Shown: piece after piece, positions 18,441 to 26,636 of the stretch | Numbering within the stretch: the first letter of the stretch is position 1 | Layout of the letters: every line of letters begins with the position of its first letter | Source of the DNA: an uncultured Gammaproteobacteria bacterium | GTDB lineage: Bacteria; Pseudomonadota; Gammaproteobacteria; SZUA-229 | Length of the DNA stretch: 43,096 bases | Direction: 5' to 3' | NCBI GenBank assembly: GCA_913065105.1 | Contig: CAJXZZ010000016.1 | Span: 1 to 43,096 of the forward strand | The notes under the pieces: generated by a model | Seen by the model: only the letters and a program-made list of their open reading frames with translations | What the model was told of the DNA's origin: nothing | Database searches by the model: none | Position numbers and translations under genes: made by a program

Positions 18441-19304
18441 ATGTCAGCACAGATCATAGATGGTAAAGCCATCGCCGCCGAGGTTAGGAATAAGGTTCGC
18501 CTGGCTATTGAGCAACGGATCAAAAACAAGCAACGCGCGCCCGGTCTGGCGGTTATCCTAGTCGGCCTTGACCCCGCCTCTCAGGTTTATGTCAGAAAAA
18601 AACGTGAAGCCTGTGATGAAGCTGGGTTAATCTCAAAATCGTTTGACCTGGACGAAAGTACAGATCAGCAGACATTATTAGACCTGATCGAAGACTTAAA
18701 TAATGACGCTAGCATCGACGGCATCCTGGTTCAGCTGCCGTTACCACCACACATCGATGACACTTTAGTGTTAGAAGCTATTCATCCAGATAAAGATGTA
18801 GATGGCTTTCACCCTTATAATATAGGCAGACTGGCACAACGCATGCCGACACTTCGCCCCTGCACACCGCATGGCATTATTCATATGCTGGAGAGTATTG
18901 GCGAGACCTTTAAAGGCCGCCACGCCGTAGTCGTTGGCGCTTCAAATATTGTCGGCCGCCCGATGAATCTGGAATTATTGCTATCTGGGGCAACGGTTAC
19001 CGTTACTCATCGATTCACCAAAGATCTGGCTTTACATGTAGCATCTGCCGATATACTTATTGTTGCCGTAGGTAAACCTGGCATAGTTAAAGGTGAATGG
19101 GTGAAACCCGGTGCCACTGTAATTGATGTCGGTATCAATCGACTACCAGATGGCAAACTCACCGGTGATGTGGATTTTGAAGCCGCGTCCAAACGCGCTG
19201 CGTGGATCACACCCGTACCTGGGGGAGTCGGTCCAATGACCGTTGCCATGTTAATACGCAATACTTTACAAGCCGCTGAGAAACACGACAAGCAGCTTAT
19301 GTAG
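18441..19304 (+). CDS. folD: Bifunctional methylenetetrahydrofolate dehydrogenase / cyclohydrolase
   Basis: A 287-residue enzyme that interconverts 5,10-methylene-, methenyl- and 10-formyl-tetrahydrofolate, supplying one-carbon units for purines and formyl-Met. Signatures are [14 protein letters not shown] (with the catalytic Lys), [25 protein letters not shown] and [12 protein letters not shown] (NADP site). The C-terminal [15 protein letters not shown] is diagnostic. I chose ATG 18441 ([12 protein letters not shown]) because family members begin here. An in-frame ATG at 18357 would add 28 residues unlike FolD and overlap the divergent tRNA promoter. The stop is 1 nt from the stop of the convergent CBS gene, so the transcripts probably overlap. 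Confidence 0.96.
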   Translation: MSAQIIDGKAIAAEVRNKVRLAIEQRIKNKQRAPGLAVILVGLDPASQVYVRKKREACDEAGLISKSFDLDESTDQQTLLDLIEDLNNDASIDGILVQLPLPPHIDDTLVLEAIHPDKDVDGFHPYNIGRLAQRMPTLRPCTPHGIIHMLESIGETFKGRHAVVVGASNIVGRPMNLELLLSGATVTVTHRFTKDLALHVASADILIVAVGKPGIVKGEWVKPGATVIDVGINRLPDGKLTGDVDFEAASKRAAWITPVPGGVGPMTVAMLIRNTLQAAEKHDKQLM

Positions 19305-19305
19305 A

Positions 19306-19713
19306 TTAGAAATGCACCAGCCCTTTTAATACCAAATCAGCAAAGCTGACAATACCAATAACCTTTTTGTTTTCCACTACCGGCGCACGTGACAAACCAA
19401 AATTTTCAAGATAACGCGCGCAATAACGAATATCCATATCAGGATCAACTGAAAATATCGGTTTTGCCATAATCTCGTAAACATTTACACGATCTGGTGA
19501 CCTGTCTTTTGCCAGCACTTTTTTAGCAATATCTGAAATCAGGACCATCCCGTATTCATCATCATCATGTCGTTTATTGACCACCAGCGATTTAGTCTCA
19601 ACATGTTTCATGGTACGCAATGCGTCCATTACTGTAACGCGCCCATCAATCATGTCAAAATTATCTTTCATTACATCGCGTACGCGAATTATTTTTCTCT
19701 CTGAACTCATCAT
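19306..19713 (-). CDS. CBS-pair domain protein linked to the DUF1538 pair
   Basis: A 135-residue protein made almost wholly of two CBS motifs. The first is about 10-65 (IRVRDVMKDNFDMIDGRVTV ending near GMVLISDIAKKVL), the second about 80-133 (EIMAKPIFSVDPDMDIRYC, then VVENKKVIGIVSFADLVLKG). CBS pairs usually bind adenine nucleotides and regulate enzymes or transporters. Its start codon overlaps the stop of the PII-like gene (ATGA), so the two are translationally coupled. It is the last gene of the group headed by the two DUF1538 membrane proteins. A regulatory role for that transporter is inference from context. Confidence 0.85.
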   Translation of the reverse strand: MMSSERKIIRVRDVMKDNFDMIDGRVTVMDALRTMKHVETKSLVVNKRHDDDEYGMVLISDIAKKVLAKDRSPDRVNVYEIMAKPIFSVDPDMDIRYCARYLENFGLSRAPVVENKKVIGIVSFADLVLKGLVHF

Positions 19714-20063
19714 ATCTCTGTCTCCACTACATCAGCTAATTGTTCTATCTGGTGTGCCACGCCTACGGCATCCTCAACATCAATCTGAATAGCAATACCC
19801 GTACCCGGTCGTTCTTCAAACTCACCTATCTCTGCAATCTTTTCGAGTATATGCCGGCTTAAATGTTCTTCGACTAAAAACAAAACAACATCACGTTGTG
19901 TTTCCAGTGACAGACCAAAAAATGTTTTCTTTTTTTGCGCCAGACCTTCACCTCGCGCATTATTTATAACGGTAGCCCCTGTCGCGCCAGCTTCCCTTGC
20001 CGCATCCATTACCGCATCCGTTTTTGAATCTTCAACAAAGGCAATTATCAATTTAAAATGCAT
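19710..20063 (-). CDS. PII-like signalling protein
   Basis: A 117-residue protein with the PII (GlnB/GlnK-like) beta-alpha-beta fold signature. It has MHFKLIIAFVEDSKTDAVMDAAREAGATGATVI at the N-terminus (two pieces: residues 1-20 and 21-33), a short T-loop region around ARGEGLAQKKKTFFGLS, and a C-terminal ERPGTGIAIQIDVEDAVGV where classical PII proteins have their nucleotide-contact strand. The uridylylated T-loop Tyr context of GlnB is absent, so it is a PII-like sensor rather than GlnB/GlnK. It lies 45 nt after the second DUF1538 gene and overlaps the CBS gene. By analogy to GlnK-AmtB it may gate the neighbouring membrane protein. Confidence 0.8.
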   Translation of the reverse strand: MHFKLIIAFVEDSKTDAVMDAAREAGATGATVINNARGEGLAQKKKTFFGLSLETQRDVVLFLVEEHLSRHILEKIAEIGEFEERPGTGIAIQIDVEDAVGVAHQIEQLADVVETEI

Positions 20064-20108
20064 AACATGACCCCCTGAATAGTTTTGTGTACTGTATATT
20101 CATCTGCG

Positions 20109-20942
20109 TTAATCCTGTCTGTTTTTTTTACTGCGTGTTTCATTTAAATAAAAATCATCTTGTTTGACTTGTTGCTTTAAAGCACGAGCATCTTTAAATT
20201 CTGACAATTGGGCATAGGCCATGACAGAGATAATCGGGCATAAACTGGCAAATGCAATCAAACCAAAACCGTCAATCAACGGGCTACGCCCTGGAACCGT
20301 TTCAGCCAGGCCCAAGCCTAAGGCAGCTACCAGTGGCACCGTGACCGTTGACGTTGTCACCCCCCCAGAGTCATAAGCCAAAGGTATAATTAGTTTCGGT
20401 GAAAAAAAAGTCTGTATGACAACGATGACATAACCTGTAATGATAAAATAATGCATCGGTACACCAGTAACTATTCGGTAGGTACCCAATGCCAGACCAA
20501 ATGCGACACCGATCGCTACCGCTATACGTAAACCCCATACACCGATTACACCACCAGAAACATCATTAGCTTTCATGGCCACAGCAATTAACGCCGGTTC
20601 TGCGATGGTAGTACCCGCACCGATAGCAAATGCAAAAATATACACCCAGTAATAATCCTGCCACTGCAATTCACCAGTAGTAATACGCACGCTCTGTAAA
20701 AATTCCGGGTTGGTTAGCTGTTCCGCCATGCTACGCCCGATCGGAAACAGAGCGTGCTCAAGTCCCAGCAGAAAGAAGGTGATACCGATCAACACATAAA
20801 GCATACCGATTAAGACCTGCTTTAGATTTTTAACACGCTTCCTGATTACTAAAAATTGGAAACCGAAAAGGATGACTGCAATAGGCAAAATATCAAAAAA
20901 AGTTGCTAGCAATAAGGCAGGAAAATCATTTAGTAACTGCAT
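20109..20942 (-). CDS. DUF1538 membrane protein, second subunit (UmpB-like)
   Basis: A 277-residue integral membrane protein with about seven to eight hydrophobic segments. Motifs are shared with the preceding gene: LEHALFPIG (61-69), [13 protein letters not shown] (110-122), [11 protein letters not shown] (189-199) and [17 protein letters not shown] (218-234). The last roughly 30 residues are charged and cytoplasmic-looking (KQQVKQDDFYLNETRSKKN). Its ATG overlaps the stop of the first DUF1538 gene by one base (TAATG), which argues for a 1:1 complex. From memory, a two-gene DUF1538 pair from a halophile, named UmpAB, was reported to work as a Na+(Li+, K+)/H+ antiporter. I use that only as a lead. 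Confidence 0.82.
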   Translation of the reverse strand: MQLLNDFPALLLATFFDILPIAVILFGFQFLVIRKRVKNLKQVLIGMLYVLIGITFFLLGLEHALFPIGRSMAEQLTNPEFLQSVRITTGELQWQDYYWVYIFAFAIGAGTTIAEPALIAVAMKANDVSGGVIGVWGLRIAVAIGVAFGLALGTYRIVTGVPMHYFIITGYVIVVIQTFFSPKLIIPLAYDSGGVTTSTVTVPLVAALGLGLAETVPGRSPLIDGFGLIAFASLCPIISVMAYAQLSEFKDARALKQQVKQDDFYLNETRSKKNRQD

Positions 20943-21676
20943 TAAAATATCATCCCATAAGCGAGTACAAATATAATGGGGAATAGAGAAGCAAAGGCGA
21001 TCAGACCAAAACCATCGAGCATCGGGTTTCGTCCGCTGATTGAAGAGGCAAGACCGATACCCAGCGCAGTCACCAGTGGCACCGTTATTGTCGAGGTTGT
21101 TACCCCACCAGAATCATAGGCGATACCGATAATTTCATCGGGCGCAAAACCAGTCAACACAATCACCAGCACATAACCAATCATGATGATGTACTGAATT
21201 GACCAGTTCAATAAAATTCGCAACACACCAAGTGCAATGGCAAAACCAACAGATAACGCAACCGTAAGTCGCAGCCCATCCGCGTAACTCTCCATCGCAT
21301 ATTCATCGATGCCAATCAAACCTGCCTCTGCAGCAACTTCGGATGCCTCTTCTGCCACCGCAATCAATGCCGGCTCTGCAATCGTGGTACCAAAACCCAG
21401 GGCAAATGAAAAAGCTAATAACCAGAACACACTACCTTTACTGGCAAACGCATGCGCCATGGATTCGCCTATCGGGAACAAGCCCTGCTCCAGACCAAAG
21501 ATAAAAAATGTCAGCCCTAATACAACAAAGAACAGGCCAACTAGCGTTTGCAATAAACTATCTGGCGTCTGCTGTAAAACGATCACCTGAAAAAAAGCGA
21601 TGACCAGAACAATCGGCAGTAAATCACGCATACTGCCGAATAGAGCATTTATAAAAAGGCGAAGCGACTGTTTCAA
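20942..21676 (-). CDS. DUF1538 membrane protein, first subunit (UmpA-like)
   Basis: A 244-residue integral membrane protein, paralogous to its downstream neighbour and lacking that gene's charged tail. It has LEQGLFPIG (62-70), [13 protein letters not shown] (96-108), [11 protein letters not shown] (187-197) and [17 protein letters not shown] (215-231). Between the motifs are hydrophobic helices, and an acidic loop around 109-133 ([11 protein letters not shown]) is missing in the other subunit. The start is TTG at 21676 with GGAT upstream; an internal ATG at codon 16 is less likely because it would cut the first helix. It lies 27 nt after tatD on the same strand. Function is probably cation/proton exchange or another transport role. 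Confidence 0.8.
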   Translation of the reverse strand: MKQSLRLFINALFGSMRDLLPIVLVIAFFQVIVLQQTPDSLLQTLVGLFFVVLGLTFFIFGLEQGLFPIGESMAHAFASKGSVFWLLAFSFALGFGTTIAEPALIAVAEEASEVAAEAGLIGIDEYAMESYADGLRLTVALSVGFAIALGVLRILLNWSIQYIIMIGYVLVIVLTGFAPDEIIGIAYDSGGVTTSTITVPLVTALGIGLASSISGRNPMLDGFGLIAFASLFPIIFVLAYGMIF

Positions 21677-21703
21677 ATCAGATCCAGATATAATGTTTAA
21701 GCA

Positions 21704-22510
21704 TTAACTCAAATTGAAGAAATCATAACTATTACTGTAAGCCGCAGCTATTAATTTTCCTTCGTCGATTTCCATATTTTTTGCCACCGCTCGTGCGATG
21801 TGAGGAAGAAAACAGGGTTCGTTGCGATTTTTTTCTGCCGGCTTTTCCGGCAAGTCTCGCGGCAATAAATAGGGCGCATCGGTTTCCAGCATTATCCTGT
21901 CCAGTGGGATGTGCTTTACTGCCTGCTGCAATGATAGACCTCGTCGCTCATCACATATCCAGCCCGTCACCCCAACATACATGTCTAATAAAACATAATC
22001 ATTTACTTCGTCAATGCTACCAGTGAAACAATGGGCAACCACTTGACTCAAATCATCGCGACAGCTTTTTATGATCGAGATAAAATCCTCATGGGCATCA
22101 CGCTGGTGCAAAAACACCGGTTTTTGCACCTCAATAGCAATTTCAAGCTGCGCCTCAAATGCTCTTATCTGCTCCTTACGTGTAGAAAAATTTCGATTAA
22201 AGTCCAGACCACACTCGCCAACGGCAACAACGTTTTTATGGTTTAACATATCACGTAGCTCACTGGCCAGATCATTAGAATAATCACTGGCATGATGCGG
22301 ATGCAAGCCAGCGGTTGAGTAACAGATAGATTCGTTTTGCTGCGTTAAAATTATTGCCTGCTCACTATGTTTTATATCTGTACCGGTAACAATCAGCTTT
22401 TCAACGCCAACCTGTTGTGCGCGTTCAATTACCTGCGGTATATCTTTTTTAAATGAACTACCGGTTAAATTTACACCGATATCAATATATTTATCCATAT
22501 CGGTTATCAT
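21704..22510 (-). CDS. tatD: TatD metal-dependent DNase
   Basis: A 268-residue TIM-barrel hydrolase. Landmarks are YIDIGVNLTGSSF (the TatD variant of the first metal site), STAGLHPHHASD, VVAVGECGLDFNRNFS, HQRDAHEDF, VVAHCFTGS, GWICDERRGL and ETDAPYLLPRDLP. Family members are 3'-5' exonucleases implicated in DNA repair and fragmentation. The match to enterobacterial TatD, rather than YcfH/YjjV, is clear throughout. Two in-frame ATGs (22510 and 22498) lie close together with no good Shine-Dalgarno site at either; the second begins MDKYIDIG and fits the family slightly better. It may head the operon containing the DUF1538 genes. Confidence 0.92.
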   Translation of the reverse strand: MITDMDKYIDIGVNLTGSSFKKDIPQVIERAQQVGVEKLIVTGTDIKHSEQAIILTQQNESICYSTAGLHPHHASDYSNDLASELRDMLNHKNVVAVGECGLDFNRNFSTRKEQIRAFEAQLEIAIEVQKPVFLHQRDAHEDFISIIKSCRDDLSQVVAHCFTGSIDEVNDYVLLDMYVGVTGWICDERRGLSLQQAVKHIPLDRIMLETDAPYLLPRDLPEKPAEKNRNEPCFLPHIARAVAKNMEIDEGKLIAAAYSNSYDFFNLS

Positions 22511-22584
22511 AACAGGTTAAAACAAACACTGAATAATTTCATAACAGGTAAAGAACAATTACTAACAAAGTCACAATAGCGACT

Positions 22585-23340
22585 GTGTATTTTTCAAAAT
22601 TACGCCACCAACAGGCGAAAGATTTTAGCCTGTTGAATAAATTTCCACTACTTAAAAAAAGAAACGACCAATATGATTTGCAACTATTATTTCATGCTGA
22701 TCTGATTGAATTATTCGACAGCCAGCTAAATACCACTATCTCTGTCGATTTCCTTAAAGGTTCACTGGCTCATCGACAACAGTTTGGCGGCGGACGTGGT
22801 CAGGCAATAGCAAAAGCCATGGGGTTAAAACCCGGTATTACACCAAGCATATTAGATACCACGGCGGGGCTTGCTGGCGATGCATTCGTTCTTGCCACAC
22901 TGGGCTGCCCTGTCACCCTGATTGAACGTTCCCCCATTCTATTTTCATTGATTGAAGATGCAGTAGAAAGAGCCTCGCTCAATGATAACTTCCAGACCAT
23001 CTTAAAACAGGGGTTTCATATTTTTAACTGTGATGCGAATGACTATATAACTAAGCAATTGACCACTTCAGCTGAAGCACCCGATGTGATTTACATTGAC
23101 CCCATGTATCCGGACAGAAAAAAATCGGCACTGGTCAAAAAAGACATGCAGATACTGCAGCGACTTCATGGGAATGATGACAATACATCCGAACTTTTAG
23201 ACAATGCACTCAAATATGCCAGAAAACGTGTGGTGGTAAAACGCCCGATACAGGCAGAAACCATCAGCAAGAAAGTGCCTAACACCTGCATAAAAAGCAA
23301 AAAAACACGGTATGATATTTACACGATTGAAAAGATGTAA
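22585..23340 (+). CDS. rsmJ: 16S rRNA (guanine-1516-N2)-methyltransferase
   Basis: A 251-residue SAM-dependent methyltransferase that modifies 16S rRNA G1516. Evidence: SVDFLKGSLAHRQQFGGGRG (the RsmJ signature), DTTAGLAGDAFVLATLGC (SAM motif I), and VIYIDPMYPDRKKSALVKKD, where DPMYP is the catalytic motif IV. The start given is GTG at 22585, the first standard start after an in-frame stop at 22549-22551. In the same frame just upstream the reading KVTIAT looks like the first beta strand of the N-terminal domain, so translation may begin earlier at a rare codon such as ATT 22558. It is convergent with yajQ. Confidence 0.93.
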   Translation: MYFSKLRHQQAKDFSLLNKFPLLKKRNDQYDLQLLFHADLIELFDSQLNTTISVDFLKGSLAHRQQFGGGRGQAIAKAMGLKPGITPSILDTTAGLAGDAFVLATLGCPVTLIERSPILFSLIEDAVERASLNDNFQTILKQGFHIFNCDANDYITKQLTTSAEAPDVIYIDPMYPDRKKSALVKKDMQILQRLHGNDDNTSELLDNALKYARKRVVVKRPIQAETISKKVPNTCIKSKKTRYDIYTIEKM

Positions 23341-23467
23341 CAGCTGCCCGAAAATTACTGCAAAACAATGAACGAACACCGCACACTGATTATGAAAGTT
23401 AGCTATCACTCGGGACTGGAGTCATTACCTCAGTCATCACTTTGAACATACTACAGTTCAGAAATAC

Positions 23468-23950
23468 CTAATCTCTGAAATTATTAAACTGCAAAGGTAA
23501 ATCAATATCTGAAGATTTCAAAAAAGCCATAACGGCCTGTAGGTCATCCCGTTTTTTACCAGTAACCCGTACCTGCTCTCCCTGTATCGCAGCCTGCACT
23601 TTAAACTTCTCGTTTTTGATCATCTTGGTAATTTTTTTAGCATCTTCTGTATCGATACCATTTTTTACTGTAATGGTTTGATAGGCACGCAACCCTCTTT
23701 CATCAACTTTGCCACGATCCAGACAACGATTATCAATACCGCGTTTTGATAATTTATTCACCATGATGTCACGCATCTGCTTTAGCTGGAAATCACTCGA
23801 CGCTTCAAAGTTCATCTCAAAATCTTTAAGGGTTATTTTTGCATCACTGCCTTTAAAATCAAACCGATTGGTCACTTCTTTATTCATCTGATCAACCGCA
23901 TTGGTTAATTCATGGCTGTCGACTTCGGCAACTATATCAAACGATGGCAT
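23468..23950 (-). CDS. yajQ: YajQ family nucleotide / cyclic di-GMP-binding protein
   Basis: A 160-residue protein of the UPF0234/YajQ family, recognisable from MPSFDIVAEVDSHELTNAVD, NRFDFKGSDA, KLSKRGID, the long KITKMIKNEKFKVQAAIQG, the RVTGKKRDDLQ segment and the C-terminal LPLQFNNFRD. It folds as two ferredoxin-like domains. Members bind nucleotides, and in Xanthomonas/Pseudomonas they bind c-di-GMP and affect transcription. Length and ends match the family exactly. The 5' leader lies in a hairpin-rich repeat (23976-24071). Confidence 0.95.
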   Translation of the reverse strand: MPSFDIVAEVDSHELTNAVDQMNKEVTNRFDFKGSDAKITLKDFEMNFEASSDFQLKQMRDIMVNKLSKRGIDNRCLDRGKVDERGLRAYQTITVKNGIDTEDAKKITKMIKNEKFKVQAAIQGEQVRVTGKKRDDLQAVMAFLKSSDIDLPLQFNNFRD

Positions 23951-23975
23951 GCAATTTCTCCGTTAGTCGCTCTTT

Positions 23976-24071
23976 GCCATCCATGGCACCGCGACATACC
24001 TTCCATCCATGGACATAACTGTTTAGAATAAATCGTCAGCAACGATTTATCACGTAAGCCCCAAAGGGGGC
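23976..24071. repeat. Intergenic hairpin-rich element with CATGGATGG motifs
   Basis: It contains two copies of CCATCCATGG (23977-23986, 24003-24012), then a perfect 8-bp hairpin ATAAATCG/CGATTTAT (24028-24035/24043-24050) and GCCCC/GGGGC (24058-24062/24067-24071). Positions 23976-24017 match, in inverted orientation, 37725-37763. It lies between yajQ (minus) and the DUF423 gene (plus), so it would form part of the yajQ leader on the minus strand. No coding sequence is seen. Confidence 0.6.
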
Positions 24072-24164
24072 GAGTATCAGGGATGATACAAATAATAAAA
24101 ACTCAGTTAGAGTATATTACTATTCAAGTTTACTGTTCAAGTTTACTATTTAAGGATTTTAAAA

Positions 24165-24554
24165 ATGTCTAAATCAAACACGGTTAATTTAATTATTGCT
24201 TTTGGCGCATTCAACGCATTTATTGCTGTGGCCGCAGGCGCATTCGCCGCCCATGCTCTAAAAGATCTTTTAAGTGTTGAATATCTCAATACGTTTAAAA
24301 CCGCGGCAGATTATCAGATGGTGCATGCTATTGGTTTAATACTTATTGGCTTATTAAATAAACAAAATACTAATCGCTGCAATGTCGCTGCCGCCGCCTT
24401 TATGTTCATCGGCATCATTTTATTTAGCGGCAGTTTATACGCACTCACGCTAACGGGCACCAAATGGCTGGGCATTATCACCCCCTTTGGCGGCGTATGC
24501 TTTTTAATCGCATGGTTAACACTTGGATTTAATTTTCTACTGAGCAAAGACTGA
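24165..24554 (+). CDS. DUF423 family small membrane protein (YgdD-like)
   Basis: A 129-residue inner-membrane protein with four hydrophobic segments. The family pattern GAFNAFIAVAAGAFAAHALKD occurs at the start (about 14-34, quoted here only by its ends GAFNAF and AAHALKD), followed by YQMVHAIGLILIGL, FSGSLYALTLTG and ITPFGGVCFLIAWL. The function of DUF423 proteins is unknown. It has TTAAGGA upstream of the ATG and stands alone between divergent yajQ and convergent trmJ. Confidence 0.88.
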   Translation: MSKSNTVNLIIAFGAFNAFIAVAAGAFAAHALKDLLSVEYLNTFKTAADYQMVHAIGLILIGLLNKQNTNRCNVAAAAFMFIGIILFSGSLYALTLTGTKWLGIITPFGGVCFLIAWLTLGFNFLLSKD

Positions 24555-24580
24555 TTTAACAACGGAACGGGTCGGCAGAA

Positions 24581-25339
24581 TTAGCGCGGACGCTTTTTAT
24601 CCTGTATTGCTGAACATATGCCACGCACGATGCTTACTTCGCGCTGCGTGACATCTGCACGATTAAACAGTCCTTTCAAGCGATGCATGACCACATCAGA
24701 ATTATTCGCACCAAAAAAACCTAGGTAATCTAACGCATCATGCAGATGGTCATACATGCCATCCATTTGATTAGATTGTGCCAATGCATCATAACGATGT
24801 TTGCTGCCTTTTTTCTTGGTGATTTTAATATTCATCAAGGCAAGACGGTATTCATAACAGACCACTTGCACCGCAGCAGCTAAATTTAACGAACTAAAAT
24901 CCGGATTGGTTGGGATATGCAAAAGTGCATTACATTTTTCCATTTCATCGTTGGTCAGGCCGCTATTTTCTCGCCCGAACACGATAGCAATATCACCCTG
25001 TTCTATTTTTTCAAGTGATGTCTGCACACATTCTCTGGGTTCTAAAATTGGCCATTCGATTGTTCGCAGGCGTGCGCTGGTTCCTGCCACCCAGACACAA
25101 CCTGAAACCGCCTCATTTAAATCTTTAACCACAACAGCATTATCCAGTACATCCACGGCGCCAACAGCACGGTATACCGCGTCCATAGACGGATAACTTT
25201 TCGGTTCAACCAGATATAACCGGGATAAACCCATATTTTTCATCGCTCTGGCGGCTGCACCAATATTGCCTGGGTGCGATGTATTCACCAATACGATGCG
25301 AATATTATTGAGTTGAGGTGGATTTGTTTGCTGTGTCAT
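24581..25339 (-). CDS. trmJ: tRNA (cytidine/uridine-2'-O-)-methyltransferase TrmJ
   Basis: A 252-residue SPOUT methyltransferase that 2'-O-methylates position 32 of several tRNAs. Motifs are VLVNTSHPGNIGAAARAMKN (N-terminal SPOUT motif), IVFGRENSGLTNDEMEKCN (SAM-binding knot) and IPTNPDFSSLNLAAAVQVVCYE (motif 3, residues split by DFSSLNLAAA). The C-terminal extension (about 165-252) is the TrmJ dimer-linked region. It is divergent from suhB across 76 nt. Confidence 0.94.
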   Translation of the reverse strand: MTQQTNPPQLNNIRIVLVNTSHPGNIGAAARAMKNMGLSRLYLVEPKSYPSMDAVYRAVGAVDVLDNAVVVKDLNEAVSGCVWVAGTSARLRTIEWPILEPRECVQTSLEKIEQGDIAIVFGRENSGLTNDEMEKCNALLHIPTNPDFSSLNLAAAVQVVCYEYRLALMNIKITKKKGSKHRYDALAQSNQMDGMYDHLHDALDYLGFFGANNSDVVMHRLKGLFNRADVTQREVSIVRGICSAIQDKKRPR

Positions 25340-25415
25340 GGCGCGTATTCTGCTATGCTACGCGACAAATTAATACCGTTAGTTTTATCTTTTTTAATCA
25401 ACGCTCTTTATAAAT

Positions 25416-26222
25416 ATGCAACCAATGCTAAATATAGCGGTGCGCGCTGCGCGCGCTGCCGGCGACATTATTGTCCGCAACATGGATCGACTCGATCGCA
25501 TCAAAGTCGTTACTAAACAAAATAATGATTTTGTCAGTGATGTCGATCACCTGGCAGAACAGACCATCATCGCCACCATAAAAGAGGCCTACCCTGAACA
25601 TGGCATACTCGCTGAAGAAAGCGGTACACAGGGCGAGAGTTCTGAATTTCAGTGGATCATTGATCCATTAGATGGCACGACCAATTTTCTGCATGGTTTT
25701 CCTCAATTTTCTGTTTCCATTGCGCTGAAGTATAAAGATCGCCTTGAAGTAGGTGTTATCTACGACCCTATCTCACAGGAACTGTTCACTGCATCACGCG
25801 GCAACGGTGCCATGCTTAATGATAAAAAAATTCGCGTGACCAACCACAAAGGCCTGGAAAATGCCTTGCTGGGCACCGGTTTCCCCTATTACGACCAGAG
25901 TTATCTTGATACCTATCTGGAGACCATGAAAGAACTCATGCAGAAAACCGCGGGCATCAGACGTCCAGGCTCAGCGGCTTTAGACCTGGCATGGTTGGCT
26001 GCAGGTCGCATCGATGGTTTCTGGGAATTCAATCTAAAAGCCTGGGATATCGCTGCTGGCGCTCTCATCGTGCGAGAAGCCGGTGGTATCGTTAGCGACT
26101 TTGAAAACAAGGGTGATTATTTAAAAAGCGGAGACATCATCGCCGCTGCGCCTAAAGTGTTCCCCGAAATGATGAAGATCATTCAGGAAAAAGTAAACGC
26201 TAGTAATTATCTGAAAAGATAA
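25416..26222 (+). CDS. suhB: Inositol-1-monophosphatase family protein SuhB
   Basis: A 268-residue Mg2+-dependent phosphatase of the IMPase fold. Metal-site motifs are EESGTQG (the first Glu, near 67-73), WIIDPLDGTTNFLHGFP (about 80-96) and the C-terminal KAWDIAAGALIVREAGG. The N-terminus MQPMLNIAVRAARAAGDII and length match SuhB, which in E. coli also binds RNA polymerase and supports rRNA antitermination. The nearby hairpin at 26231-26270 probably ends its transcript. Confidence 0.95.
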   Translation: MQPMLNIAVRAARAAGDIIVRNMDRLDRIKVVTKQNNDFVSDVDHLAEQTIIATIKEAYPEHGILAEESGTQGESSEFQWIIDPLDGTTNFLHGFPQFSVSIALKYKDRLEVGVIYDPISQELFTASRGNGAMLNDKKIRVTNHKGLENALLGTGFPYYDQSYLDTYLETMKELMQKTAGIRRPGSAALDLAWLAAGRIDGFWEFNLKAWDIAAGALIVREAGGIVSDFENKGDYLKSGDIIAAAPKVFPEMMKIIQEKVNASNYLKR

Positions 26223-26230
26223 TCACTAGC

Positions 26231-26270
26231 GTCATTGCGATGCCTGCATTTATGTAGGCATCGCAATGAC
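26231..26270. terminator. Long hairpin between convergent suhB and ibaG
   Basis: A 15-bp perfect stem, GTCATTGCGATGCCT (26231-26245) with AGGCATCGCAATGAC (26256-26270), extended by four further pairs (one G-T). It ends both transcripts in position, but U-tracts are poor. The GTCATT...AATGAC ends recur in the hairpin at 40226-40258, so it may be a dispersed palindromic element serving as terminator. Confidence 0.6.
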
Positions 26271-26277
26271 GAATCCT

Positions 26278-26520
26278 TTAACTATTCTGTTCAGCCCACT
26301 CGGCTTTTGTATAAGCCTTAATGGTTAACGCATGAATAACACCACTTAGAATATGCTCATTCACTAAGGCATAAACCATTTTTTGCTCTGCCACCATGGT
26401 TTTACCTTCAAACTCATCAGATACCACAATTGCGGTATACTTACTGCCATCAGCAGTCACCATAGCTTCACTACCATTGATGCCAGCTTCAATAATTTTT
26501 TGTACTTCTGTTGTTTCCAT
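26278..26520 (-). CDS. ibaG: BolA-family protein IbaG (YrbA-like)
   Basis: An 80-residue BolA-like protein. I start it at ATG 26518-26520 (METTEVQKIIEAGI), where family members begin; an upstream in-frame ATG would add 17 hydrophobic residues not seen in BolA proteins. The core has the BolA pattern MVAEQKMVYALVNEHILSG, and VIHALTIKAYTKAEW holds the conserved Fe-S-ligand histidine used with monothiol glutaredoxins. IbaG acts in Fe-S trafficking and acid stress. It lacks its usual mla/murA neighbours here. Confidence 0.88.
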   Translation of the reverse strand: METTEVQKIIEAGINGSEAMVTADGSKYTAIVVSDEFEGKTMVAEQKMVYALVNEHILSGVIHALTIKAYTKAEWAEQNS

Positions 26521-26636
26521 TGCTGCCTCGTAAAATACGAACTTATTTATAAGAATATCGATATGGTACAACGTCAGTGTACTTTTGACACCCTACTTTC
26601 TATGTTTCTATTTTTTATCGCGGATTAGAGCCAGTC

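Noticed and set aside
26521-26571. Longer ibaG start at 26571
   Set aside because: The 17 extra residues are hydrophobic and absent from BolA proteins; ATG 26520 matches the family start.
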